A DNA stretch of 64,000 nucleotides from the NCBI GenBank assembly GCA_947623455.1, contig OX392529.1:60221186-60285185 (forward strand). The letters run 5' to 3'. Source of the stretch: Mimachlamys varia (lineage: Eukaryota; Mollusca; Bivalvia; Pectinida; Pectinidae). The notes under the pieces are model-generated. The model ran no database searches. It saw only the letters and a list, made by a program, of their open reading frames with translations, and was not told where the DNA came from. The stretch's first letter is position 1. The number at the start of each line of letters is the position of its first letter. A program made the translations under genes and the position numbers. Below, piece by piece: positions 46,078 to 56,278 of this stretch.

Positions 46078-48950
46078 GAATCGATTATCACCCAATATCG
46101 GGTGGCACTATTTACATCGCGCAAGATTAAATCAAAATGTCAGACCCTCTTCACGAGAGTTTACACTTATGTACAAGTTCATTCTGAGCATCTGACCAAG
46201 GGAGCGGGGTAAAATGACCACCCTACCTTTAGATGACCGGGATAATGATGTATATGAATATGTACAAAACAATGAAGGTGACATTAATTTGTAAATTAAG
46301 TGATAATTAGTATGAGAATTATATGTATGATTGGTGCAATCAACTAACTGCAATCAACACCAAAAGAGGGTGAAACAGGACACGCATACTAAATTGTACA
46401 GATATGCTTTCTGATTCATTTCAAATTGAAGTACTGAAAATTGATATAGCTTTCAAATGTACAAGGACGTTTTCTAACATACAAAGATTCCATCAATAAA
46501 GAAGGCCAAATACAAGTTTCTACCACTCTACAAAACTACTAAAAAAATCATCCTGTAAAAAAGGTTTGAATTCTTTTACATCTTCGTAAATTATGTAAAA
46601 ATTCTAGACAAAAAAGAAACATTTTATGCCTGAAAAGATGTGTCCAAGACTGTTAGATACAAAGGTGGGGAGTTTATAGTGAACGGTAGAAATGTTAAAA
46701 TGTTTCTGATTAAAAGTGTGTGAAAAATCAGATCAAGCTGAATGGGAAGCAGCCCAGACATGTCTCATGTCACGAAGTGCTATGGGAAGCAGCCCAGACA
46801 TGTCTCATGTCACGAAGTGCTATGGGAAGCAGCCCAGACATGTCTCACGTCACGAAGTGCTATGGGAAGCAGCCCAGACATGTCTCATGTCACGAAGTGC
46901 TATGGGAAGCAGCCCAGACATGTTTCACGTCACGAAGTGCTATGGGAAGCAGCCCAGACATGTCTCATGACACGAAGTGCTATGGGAAGCAGCCCAGACA
47001 TGTCTCATGTCACGAAGTGCTATGGGAAGCAGCCCAGACATGTCTCATGTCACGAAGTGCTATGGGAAGCAGCCCAGACATGTCTCACGTCACGAAGTGC
47101 TATGGGAAGCAGCCCAGACATGTCTCATGTCACGAAGTGCTAAGTATAGTTACAAAAACCCACACAAAGCATACCACACATACACACATTCTTGCCGTTA
47201 AAGGGTACAAACTACTATACAAAGGTGTGGATAAGAACACATAACATTTGTTTTGCTAAATGGAACAGAACATAAATATATGACAGCATGCCTCATTAGG
47301 TGGAACAGCTGGCCTCATTATATGGAATAGCATTCTGGTGTTTTCCTGGTCTATGCTCAAACCAACACTCCACACACGTATAGATGTAATATTAATGAGA
47401 GCAATGCTTATGATAAAAATATCCACCAATGTCCCGTAAAGAGAAAACTTGATTCTGAGATTTGCAATCCACTCTCATTCTCTTTAGGAATTTGAATGTA
47501 GATTGAGATACAGTGATTACTGGTAGTGGCTGTGTCAGTAAAAACAGCCACAGGACTACTTCTATAACATAAGAGGCCGCTAGGCAGTTTTTCCATCAGA
47601 CATGATTTTGCTGACTGCAACATTCCCATCAAAAGTATCTTGCCTTTTAAATCCTCTAACATTCCAGGAATACTACAGCACATGAAAAGTTTTCTTAAAA
47701 ATAAGAAATGATAATAAAGTGCCACCAGATTCCAGAAATATAAATATACCGGTATTTGTGTAAACAATGGAGACTTGTCACAAACGTAAAGTATGCTAAT
47801 ACTACACAACACATCAAGTTGGAGGTAAGCAGGTCTATTTATAGTAAACATCAAAGTCTGTCACCTGACACAATGACTATCAAAACCAAACAAGCTTGTA
47901 GTTGGACACCTGTATAACTAGGGTGCCTATATATGGTAATGCTCTCCCTGGAATTGTTGTTCAGAAACATAATTCAAACCTATAACAATGAGCAAACATA
48001 AAAATCTTGCACAGAAATCATACTTCAATTTCAAATGCACACAAACTCTTAATTATGACACCAAGAATCCTACTGAAAAATACAAGAACTCTGTCTAGTG
48101 TTTAACAGACTTTATAATTAAAGCAACATTAGCTTTGATATTCTGTGTTAACTTGGCTACATTGACCAAAGAAAGCCTTTTAATGGAAAGAACGATTTAT
48201 TTCAAAGAATAGTCACTTTTCACTTTCAGCCCTTTTGAACACACCATCTTCCCTATACATTTATATACAGTAATCAGATAGCAATACATATCCGGTTTAT
48301 AGAAATAAACAAGTTTTTTGGATTTTGTTTCTATTTCATCAAAACAACAGCCAGAAAACTTTGTAACAGACTTCCAAACATATTCAACAACAAGACATAC
48401 TATACACAAGTCTACAAACAGACCGATACCAAATGAGTTCCATACCTGGTACACAGGTATAACAAAGTACCCTATACACATGGAGCATGCAGCTAAAACA
48501 AGTCATCAATGATTCGGTATACTCTTGTCATCATAAATTAAACCTGCAAAGTACTGCCAGGGAAATCACTGTTCAAATATACTTCAAAAGAACTTTTATG
48601 GATATATATGAATTTGACAGTGTTGACGATAGTGTGTCCCTAATGTACACACGGATTATCTTCCTACCAGGTCAGCATTGATACACACTATCAAGAATGT
48701 GTGCTGTGTCCACAGGACACCAAACAATGATGAGGAAGGTCCAACAAACAAGCCGCTGAACCCACCATATACATATAGTCCAGAATGATGACTCTCAATC
48801 CCAGATATAAATTAAGCCATTTGAAACAAGGGCAGATATATTGCAATCCATTGAAAACTGTGACAAACAGTCATCTTCAAAAATGAGCTTCAAACTGCAG
48901 GGTCATATGGCGATCACATGATGGTCACATGACTAATTTCTTCCTTGCAT
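46078..48950 (-). other. Probable 3' UTR or downstream region of eIF4B
   Basis: AT-rich sequence following the eIF4B stop codon on the minus strand, with no competing exons. It contains two candidate AATAAA signals (minus strand, 48196-48201 and 46072-46077) and the 40-bp array at 46742-47141. The extent of the mature 3' UTR is unknown. Confidence 0.4.
46742..47141. repeat. 40-bp tandem repeat, 10 copies
   Basis: Ten nearly perfect 40-bp units (core GGGAAGCAGCCCAGACATGT, then CTCATGTCACGAAGTGCTAT). Substitutions are rare (CTCACG, TTTCACG, ATGACACG). High identity implies recent expansion. Because 40 is not a multiple of three, the unit is read in all three frames in turn and three forward frames stay open, which is a composition effect. 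Confidence 0.97.
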
Positions 48951-49007
48951 CTACTGGTCGTCTTCGTCCTCAAGCAGACTGGAAAATTTGTTTTTGTCAC
49001 TCCAGTC
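48951..49007 (-). CDS. EIF4B: eIF4B terminal coding exon
   Basis: Acceptor TATTTGTCAACAG precedes 57 bp that read DWSDKNKFSSLLEDEDDQ and stop at TAG (48953-48951). An acidic C-terminus after an aromatic-containing segment (KFSS-L-) is comparable with human eIF4B, which also ends in a short acidic tail. It starts in phase 0, matching the previous exon. The transcript continues into the AT-rich 3' region. Confidence 0.85.
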   Translation of the reverse strand, partial: DWSDKNKFSSLLEDEDDQ

Positions 49008-49139
49008 CTGTTGACAAATACATGACAAAAAGTAGTTTTTTTTGTCCAACATGGGTTCCTTTCACAGTTTTTAGAATAGATAGACTTTGATTGTACCCAT
49101 GCTTATGGGCACTAAAAATAAATCTGCTTTGACACTTTA

Positions 49140-49240
49140 CACATCTATTTCCGAAAATAACGTCTATAATATATCTCCATGACAAGCCCAGAAAACTATA
49201 GTCTATAATATATCTCCATGACAAGCCCAGAAAACTACAG
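49140..49240. repeat. Short tandem duplication in eIF4B intron
   Basis: A segment of about 44-50 bp containing GTCTATAATATATCTCCATG and ACAAGCCCAGAAAACTA is present twice in direct orientation, at about 49160-49198 and 49201-49240. Confidence 0.85.
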
Positions 49241-49353
49241 TCTTGATGCTATACAACATGGGGAGTCATACAGAAAATCAAATATTCATCTATATAAATA
49301 CCAGAGTTGTATATTATTTTGAGGTTTTCAAGCAAGAAAAACAAGAATTATAC

Positions 49354-49420
49354 CTGTTTAGACTTGTTTTCAAGTTTGGGCATGTCATCTATGCTTTTGG
49401 GCAGCACTTTTTCCCTAGGT
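49354..49420 (-). CDS. EIF4B: eIF4B penultimate exon
   Basis: This 67-bp exon lies between acceptor TTTATTTTCAG and donor GTATAA. Its first base completes the Gln codon begun in the RGG exon. It encodes PREKVLPKSIDDMPKLENKS and ends KQ. It leaves in phase 0. Phase agreement on both sides and a good pyrimidine-rich acceptor support it. Confidence 0.85.
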
Positions 49421-49929
49421 CTGAAAATAAACAAAAATTTATATTTACATAAAATGAATTAATTTATGTTTCATATACACTTTCAAACTCCGATAGATTG
49501 TATCCCCATAAGGGCTATTCCACCTGTATATTGTAGGTGGTTGGGTTGAGATATGCATATCATTTTTAATTATAACCTGACAGAGGAGGTTGTTTTAGGG
49601 TCATAAGACATGTATGCCTGTACTGTGCCTGTACAAGAAACTGGTAATAGAGCAGTCCACGCAGAAAATCTCTTTTTAATATTAATGGGTGCTGGGGTTG
49701 CTGAAAAAGTGCCACCCACATGGTTATTCTGGAACAGCCCCAATATGTAATTTTGGAAAATAAGGAACAAATATAATCTAGCAATTCAACATTTCAACAA
49801 CAAAACAAAACTAGAACTGTCATCTGTAGGATAACTAATACCCTCCATCGATGCTGGTAGTGTATAATCCTTTACTGACATTTACGGTCAACTTACAGAA
49901 AAGGGAATTTTCTTGAGAAATTCTTAATT

Positions 49930-50295
49930 TTTAATTTCACATTAAAGGTGATGAAGATCTCCAAAAAGTTATTTCACATAAAGGGACATAACTCCTTTCA
50001 AAGATGTCGAACCCTGAAATTAATATGCTGATGCGACCTACATAACATACTGATCATTCATGTGACGTTTCATAAAAATCTATCTGGTAAAGTTTTTCCC
50101 GTAAAGGGCCTTAACTCCCTTAAAGGGGTCAAAAAATGAAATTAAAATGTGATGCACAACTACGTAACATACTGATCATCCATGTGAAGCTTCAATGAAA
50201 TGATGATGGCCTGTAAGTGAACACAGATTTTCTGAACAAGTTATTTTGCATCAAGGGACATATCTCCCTTAAAAAGAATTTTGAAATATGAAATA
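49930..50295. repeat. Degenerate dispersed repeat with internal monomers of about 120-150 bp
   Basis: Shared motifs recur two or three times: AAGGGACATAACTCC or AAGGGCCTTAACTCCC, AACATACTGATCAT followed by CATGTGA, and CTTCAATGAAA or TTTCATAAAA. No coding capacity is visible. It sits in the eIF4B intron upstream (minus sense) of the penultimate exon. 50300-51800 beyond it holds nothing I recognise. Confidence 0.6.
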
Positions 50296-51812
50296 TCAGT
50301 TGAAATATGAACAGGGTATATCAGTGCAACATTAATGCTCCCAATAACATCCGAAGAGAATTAAACATTTTTGGTTGTTTATCTACAAATTCAAATATTG
50401 TATCTGGAATATTTTTTTTTTTTGACAGACTACGTATGTTGGTTCATTTTCAGAAAAAAAGTTATCCTAGGTTAATTGGTTTTGAAAATAGAACACAAAG
50501 CTTTTTCAGCCGCGATAAGTACCCAATTTGGTATACCATACCAGAGGTTATGGAGTTTGTATTCATTTTTACTAATGAATGCACCCTCACCTATTGCAAC
50601 AAAATATTCTGCTGTTTTAAATACACTGATCTACAGTTCTATATATCCACTTCTATATTATCCGGTTATAAGATCCAGAAATCAACATATAAACATCCTT
50701 AAAATGACCCCATTCAAAATTCGCCAAAATGTCGTCAACACCGACCATTTTTATTGATTTCCTGATATGTTGACTTTTATGTCGTCGTGAAGTTGTAAAT
50801 TGTTCCAGAAAGCAAAAATATTTGGTGGTAATGCTGACAAATATCTATTTTGTTATACAGTCAAAGGAAAATGTTCAAAGGACCTCTTACATGAACAATA
50901 GAATTTTGCCCACGAACCAATTTAAACTTTACTGGGTGTTATTTGTAGCACATTGAAGGACTACACATGAAACGTGTTTAAAAAATTCAAAAGGTCCCTA
51001 GGGCCTGTGATGTGATCTATTTAGTGCCTCAACCATGGGTGTGCGACAGGGTTCACTATTTTATCAAAAAAATATATGGAAACTAAATTTTTCATTAACA
51101 AATCGAAATGATATAATTTTTGAATAAGTAGGATCGGCTGCATATCATGATTGCAAACATATATCAGAATATTGCAAGCTAAAAATATCATGCAATCTCA
51201 AACATAAAAAAGGTGAAAATTTTTGGCACATTTTTAGGAATGACAACTTTTCACGGAAACGAAGCACTTACTTCCAGTTCTGGTACACCAAAAATATTTA
51301 CACACTATTTGACCCATTCTATAAAGTACCTGTGGTGAAAATACCAGAAAAATTGGGAACCGGTAAAATTGTCATTTAAAGGTCAAAACGTAGCAAGGTC
51401 TCTTTCCAAGAAAATTCAAAGACCACAGAACTATGCTCCTGTTTGATATTGCTGAAATAACATTTACCTAAATAACAGGGTTTTTTCTCTATATTGGTGG
51501 TGTTTTTCAAGTTTAACCTATTACTGATACATCCTATTCTCGTTCTATTACTCTGTCATATATTTTACATGATTTGTTGCATGCCTTGGGGTGATTATTT
51601 CAGATAAATGGAGAACCAGTTTTGTCAATTAAAGGTCTAAATGTTTATTCCTAAAACTAACCAATTGGGTTCATAATTATCATAAAATCTTATCAATAAG
51701 CTTTCATGATAATAAATATTTCTATAAGAATCGAAATACAGTGTATAGAGCATTATGTAACTACAATAAGTTGAACAAAATATTTTGATGTTCTTTGTAC
51801 ATTTTAAGCAAT

Positions 51813-52104
51813 GTAAGTGTGTCAGTATATTGCTAGCTTACTGTGATTTTCCTCCTCATACCCAGGGATTCCCCCCTCTTCTATATATAGCAGAATATCT
51901 GTAAGTGTGTCAGTATATTGCTAGCTTACTGTGATTTTCATTCTCGTCCCCAGGGATTCCCCCTCTTCTATATATAGAAGAACTATCTGTAAGCTGTCAG
52001 TATATTGCTAGCTTACTGTGTTTTTCCTCCTCGTCCCCAGGGATTCCCCCTCTTCTATATATAGAAGAACTATCTGTAAGTGTGTCAGTATATTGCTTGC
52101 TTAC
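51813..52104 (-). repeat. Three extra copies of the RGG-exon 3' end plus donor
   Basis: Units of about 86-88 bp repeat the sequence GGAATCCCTGGGGACGAGG, AGGAAAAACACA, donor GTAAGC and about 30 bp of intron. On the minus strand each copy also has an acceptor-like TATATATAG just before the exon-like core, giving pseudo-exons of about 38 bp. The real exon is the fourth, at 52105-52180. A 38-bp insertion would shift the frame. Confidence 0.9.
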
Positions 52105-52180
52105 TGTGTTTTTCCTCCTCGTCCCCAGGGATTCCCTCCTCTTCCAGATGACTCCCCTCGTCCTGCTGGCCTGGCATGAT
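52105..52180 (-). CDS. EIF4B: eIF4B exon, RGG-rich; 3' half repeated downstream
   Basis: This 76-bp exon lies between acceptor CATGTTACAG and donor GTAAGC (ACA|GTAAGC). Entry with two bases and exit with two bases fit the neighbours. It encodes HARPAGRGESSGRGGNPWGR followed by GGKT, an Arg-Gly-Gly-rich RNA-binding type sequence with another W. If the donor is skipped, the frame meets TAA at once. Three partial copies of its 3' half with the donor follow in the intron (51813-52104). Confidence 0.82.
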
Positions 52181-52315
52181 CTGTAACATGACAAATGTGT
52201 TGAAGTATCAATCTTTATCTACAGTTGATTCCCTCTTTATCAAAATATTTCAAATTAACAGCATAAGAAAATGCATTAAGAGAAATTTCAACAAATCTTT
52301 TTCAAAGGAATGTAC

Positions 52316-52430
52316 CTTGTGGTTTGTCTTGAGATCGCTTTGCCCAGGCATTACTGCTTGGAGCATCTTCTGCTTGGTGTTTGTCAATGGGCTGTCCCCT
52401 GCCCCAGGCTGAAGGAGCGGGCTTGGATGT
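52316..52430 (-). CDS. EIF4B: eIF4B exon with two W-containing segments
   Basis: This 115-bp exon lies between acceptor GCTATGTTTCAG and donor GTACAT. It starts in phase 0 and leaves in phase 1. It encodes SKPAPSAWGRGQPIDKH and, later, APSSNAWAKRSQDKPQ. The repeated xAW(G/A)xR pattern echoes the VNVWEKR of the previous exon and is consistent with short linear motifs in the disordered C-terminal region of eIF4B. The intron after it is only 135 bp. Confidence 0.87.
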
Positions 52431-52559
52431 CTGAAACATAGCACAGTCACACATTTACCAACAAGGTCAGCTGCAACAATGGTCATATTTATAGTTCCAA
52501 ATAAAACTATTTCAGTAACAAGGCATCACAAATGCTACAAATCCCCTTGACGTAGAACG

Positions 52560-53000
52560 ATGAAAAAGGTCAGCTATTCATAGCAATGGTGACACCTTGA
52601 CATTGACAATGGCAAGTTGAAAAACCAACTTCTTTACGGTATATAGATACTTGACAAATATTTGACATTTGATCAAAATTGGTTGAGAAATGAAGTTGCC
52701 ACACCAAGCAAAGATTTTCTATTAATAGTAACGATGACCTTAAAGGTGCCCCTGCAATGCTAAAATATGAACTCATCCCAGGTATCATGATATTTAATTA
52801 CTATTATGTTAAGTTTGATGATAATCTGTTGAGAAATGAAGTCACTAGAGCGATGACAAAGATTTTCTAAAAATTGTACCTTAAAATTGACCCTAGAATG
52901 ATGAAACGTGAACTTGTCGGAGGTATTATGACACTCAACCATAATGTAAAGTCTGATAAAAAAAGTTTGAGAAATGAAGTCGCTAGAGTGATGACAAAAA
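52560..53000. repeat. Degenerate dispersed repeat with monomers of about 140 bp
   Basis: GTTGAGAAATGAAGT recurs at about 52681 and 52832, with a near copy (TTTGAGAAATGAAGT) at about 52967. Other shared motifs are GATGACAAAGATTTTCTA, ATGAACT or GTGAACTTGTC, and GGTAT(C/T)ATGA. It is an old element in the eIF4B intron with no frame. Confidence 0.6.
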
Positions 53001-53003
53001 GCT

Positions 53004-54765
53004 TACCTCTACCTGTGGGATACTGACATAGACTTGTTTGTAAGCCTACCTCAGTCTGTGAAATACTGACATAGATTTGTTTGTAAGCCTACCTCAGTCT
53101 GTGAGGGTGATGATGCTGACATAGATTTGTTTGTAAGCCTATCTCAGTGTTTGGAATACTGACATAGATTTGTTTGTAAGCCTACCTCAGTCTGTGAAAT
53201 ACTGACATAGATTTGTTTGTAAGCCTACCTCAGTCTGTGGGGGTGATGATGCTAACTTAGATTTGTTTGTAAGCCTACCTCAGTCTGTGGAATACTGACA
53301 TAGACTTGTTTGTAAGCCTACCTCAGTCTGTGGGGGTGATGATGCTGACACAGACTTGTTTGTAAGCCTACCTCAGTCTGTGAGGGTGATGATGCTGACA
53401 CAGACTTGTTTGTAAGCCTACCTCAGTCTGTGGGGGTGATGATGCTGACAAAGACTTGTTTGTAAGCCTACCTCAGTCTGTGGGGGTGATGATGCTGACA
53501 AAGACTTGTTTGTAAGCCTACCTCAGTCTGTGAGGGTGATGATGCTGACACAGACTTGTTTGTAAGCCTACCTCAGTCTGTGGGGGTGATGATGCTGACA
53601 TAGATTTGTTTGTAAGCCTACCTCAGTCGGTGAGGGTGATGATGCTGACTTAGACTTGTTTGTAAGCCTACCTCAGTCTGTGGAATACTGACATATATTT
53701 GTTTGTAAGCCTACCTCAGTCTGTGGGGGTGATGATGCTGACTTAGGTTTGTTTGTAAGCCTACCTCAGTGTGTGGAATACTGACATAGATTTGTTTGTA
53801 AGCCTACCTCAGTCTGTGGGGGTGATGATGCTGACTTAGACTTGTTTGTAAGCCTACCTCAGTCTGTGGGGGTGATGATGCTGACATAGATTTGTTTGTA
53901 AGCCTACCTCAGTCTGTGGGGGTGATGATGCTGACATAGATTTGTTTGTAAGCCTATCTCAGTGTGTGGAATACTGACATAGACTTGTTTGTAAGCCTAC
54001 CTCAGTCTGTGGGGGTGATGATGCTGACATAGATTTGTTTGTAAGCCTATCTCAGTGTGTGGAATACTGACATAGATTTGTTTGTAAGCTTACCTCAGTC
54101 TGTGGGGGTGATGATGCTGACTTAGACTTGTTTGTAAGCCTACCTCAGTCTGTGGGGGTGATGATGCTGACTTAGATTTGTTTGTAAGCCTACCTCAGTC
54201 TGTGGGGGTGATGATGCTGACATAGATTTGTTTGTAAGCCTACCTCAGTCTGTGGGGGTGATGATGCTGACTTAGACTTGTTTGTAAGCCTACCTCAGTC
54301 TGAGGAATACTGACATAGATTTGTTTGTAAGCCTACCTCAGTCTGTGGGGGTGATGATGCTGACTTAGACTTGTTTGTAAGCCTACCTCAGTCTGTGAGG
54401 GTGATGATGCTGACTAAGATTTGTTTGTAAGCCTACCTCTACCTGTGGGATACTGACACAGACTTGTTTGTAAGCCTACGTCAGTCTGTGGAATACTGAC
54501 ATAGACTTGTTTGTAAGCTTACCTCAGTCTGTGGGGGTGATGAAGCTGACATAGATTTGTTTGTAAGCCTACCTCAGTCTGTGGAATACTGACATATATT
54601 TGTTTGTAAGCCTACGTCAGTCTGTGGGGGTGATGATGCTGACATATATTTGTTTGTAAGCTTACCTCAGTCTGTGGGGGTGATGATGCTAACTTAGATT
54701 TGTTTGTAAGCCTACCTCAGTCTGTGGGGGTGATGATGCTGACTTAGACTTGTTTGTAAGCCTAC
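53004..54765 (-). repeat. Array of about 37 copies of an exon end plus 5' splice site
   Basis: On the minus strand each 50-51 bp unit reads TCTAAGTCAGCATCATCACC, CCCACAGACTGAG, then donor GTAGGCTTACAAACAAG. The first 33 nt are the last 33 nt of the eIF4B exon ending at 54766; the last 17 are the start of its intron. A shorter unit of about 43 bp has GTCAGTATTCCACAG in place of the central part. Counting the real donor, I count 38 junctions. The array starts directly at the true donor. Confidence 0.93.
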
Positions 54766-55070
54766 CTCAGTCTGTGGGGGTGATGATGCTGACTTAGATT
54801 CACTCTTGGGCGGTGATTTGGTTGTAGCTGTATTTGGAGTGTCGCTCTTCCTTTTCTCCCAGACATTTACTGAGGGTGGCGGGGCTGGCACCAGCTTCAC
54901 ATCTTCACGTTGTGCGGGAGAAACAGGACTCTTGGGAGCATCTTTACTGTCCTCACCGCCAGAAAACACCTCCGCAGAGTTATTGGAGATTTCACTATCC
55001 CGTCGTGATCTTGACGGTGATGTGATCGGGTGAGGACCTATATCAGATAATTCATAGTCACTTTTACTTC
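54766..55070 (-). CDS. EIF4B: eIF4B exon with PAPPP-VNVWEKR segment; its 3' end seeded an array
   Basis: This 305-bp exon encodes Ser/Asp/Glu-rich sequence (SKSDYELSD, SGGEDSKDAPKSP), then KLVPAPPPSVNVWEKRKSD and a Ser/Pro/Lys tail ending PPQTE. The KxxPAPPP..xxW..KR arrangement matches human eIF4B. The start at 55070 (acceptor AAAGATCAG|GAAG) is chosen because it keeps the phase from the previous exon; the stronger-looking TTTATAG at 55084 would give a stop codon in that phase. The donor is GAG|GTAGGC (GT at 54765-54764). The 3' terminal 33 nt plus 17 nt of intron match the unit of the array downstream in the intron. Confidence 0.85.
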
Positions 55071-55099
55071 CTGATCTTTCAATCTATAAACCCTATAAG

Positions 55100-56278
55100 G
55101 TGTTACCAGGCCACACAGTAGTCGTAACTATACCAGGCCACACAGTAGTCGTAACTATACCAGGCCACACAGTAGTTAGTAGTAACTATACCAGGCCACA
55201 CAGTAGTAGTAACTATACCAGGCCACACAGTAGTCGTAACTATGTACCAGGCCACACCGTAGTCGTAACTATACCAGGTCACACAGTAGTAGTAACTATA
55301 TCAGGCCACACAGTAGTCGTAACTATACCAGGCCACACAGTAGTCGTAACTATACCAGGCAACACAGTAGTTGTAACTATACCAGGCCACACAGTAGTCA
55401 TAACTATACCAGGCCACACAGTAGTCGTAACTATACCAGGCCACACAGTAGTCGTAACTATACCAGGTCACACAGTAGTCATAACTATACCAGGCCACAC
55501 AGTAGTAGTAACTATACCAGGCCACACCGTAGTCGTAACTATGTACCAGGCCACAAGGTAGTCGTAACTAACAGTAACAATCTCTAAACAATGTACTAGG
55601 CCACACAGTAGTCGTAACTAACAGTAACAATCTCTAAACTATGTACTAGGCCACACAGTAGTCGTAACTAACAGTAACAATCTCTAAACAATGTACCAGG
55701 CCACACAGTAGTCGTAACTATGTACCAGGCCACACAGTAGTCGTAACTAACAGTAACAATCTCTAAACAATGTACTAGGCCACACAGTAGTCGTAACTAA
55801 CAGCAACAATCTCTAAACAATGTACCAGGCCACACAGTAGTCATAACTATGTACCAGGCCACACAGTAGTCGTAACTAACAGTAACAATCTCTAAACAAT
55901 GTACTAGGCCACACAGTAGTCGTAACTAACAGCAACAATCTCTAAACAATGTACCAGGCCACACAGTAGTCGTAACTAACAGTAACAATCTCTAAACAAT
56001 GTACCAGGCCACACAGTAGTCGTAACTAACAGCAACAATCTCTAAACAATGTACCAGGCCACACAGTAGTCGTAACTAACAGCAACAATCTCTAAACAAT
56101 GTACCAGGCCACACAGTAGCCGTAACTAACAGTAACAATCTCTAAACAATGTACCAGGCCACACAGTAGTCGTAACTATGTACCAGGCCACACAGTAGTC
56201 GTAACTAACAGTAACAATCTCTAAACAATGTACTAGGCCACACAGTAGTCGTAACTAACAGTAACAATCTCTAAACAA
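55100..56278. repeat. 27-bp and 50-bp composite tandem array, left part
   Basis: From about 55106 to 55560 the unit is 27 bp (ACCAGGCCACACAGTAGTCG then TAACTAT). From about 55560 it is mainly 50 bp, the same core extended by AACAGTAACAATCTCTAAAC AATGT, with some 27-bp units interspersed. The long unit looks like the short one plus a 23-bp extension. The array continues at 58593 beyond an inserted element. Confidence 0.95.

Noticed and set aside
50307..50702. Plus-strand 131-codon frame in an eIF4B intron
   Set aside because: Phe/Ile/Tyr-rich composition typical of translated AT-rich DNA; no domain or splice context.
53004..54765. CRISPR-like array because of regular repeats
   Set aside because: Units are contiguous without unique spacers, and the sequence is clearly an animal intron.
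55083..55085. TTTATAG at 55085-55084 as the acceptor of the PAPPP exon
   Set aside because: It would start the exon in a phase that gives a stop codon after joining to the previous exon; the CAG ending at 55071 keeps the frame. An unseen mini-exon could reverse this choice.
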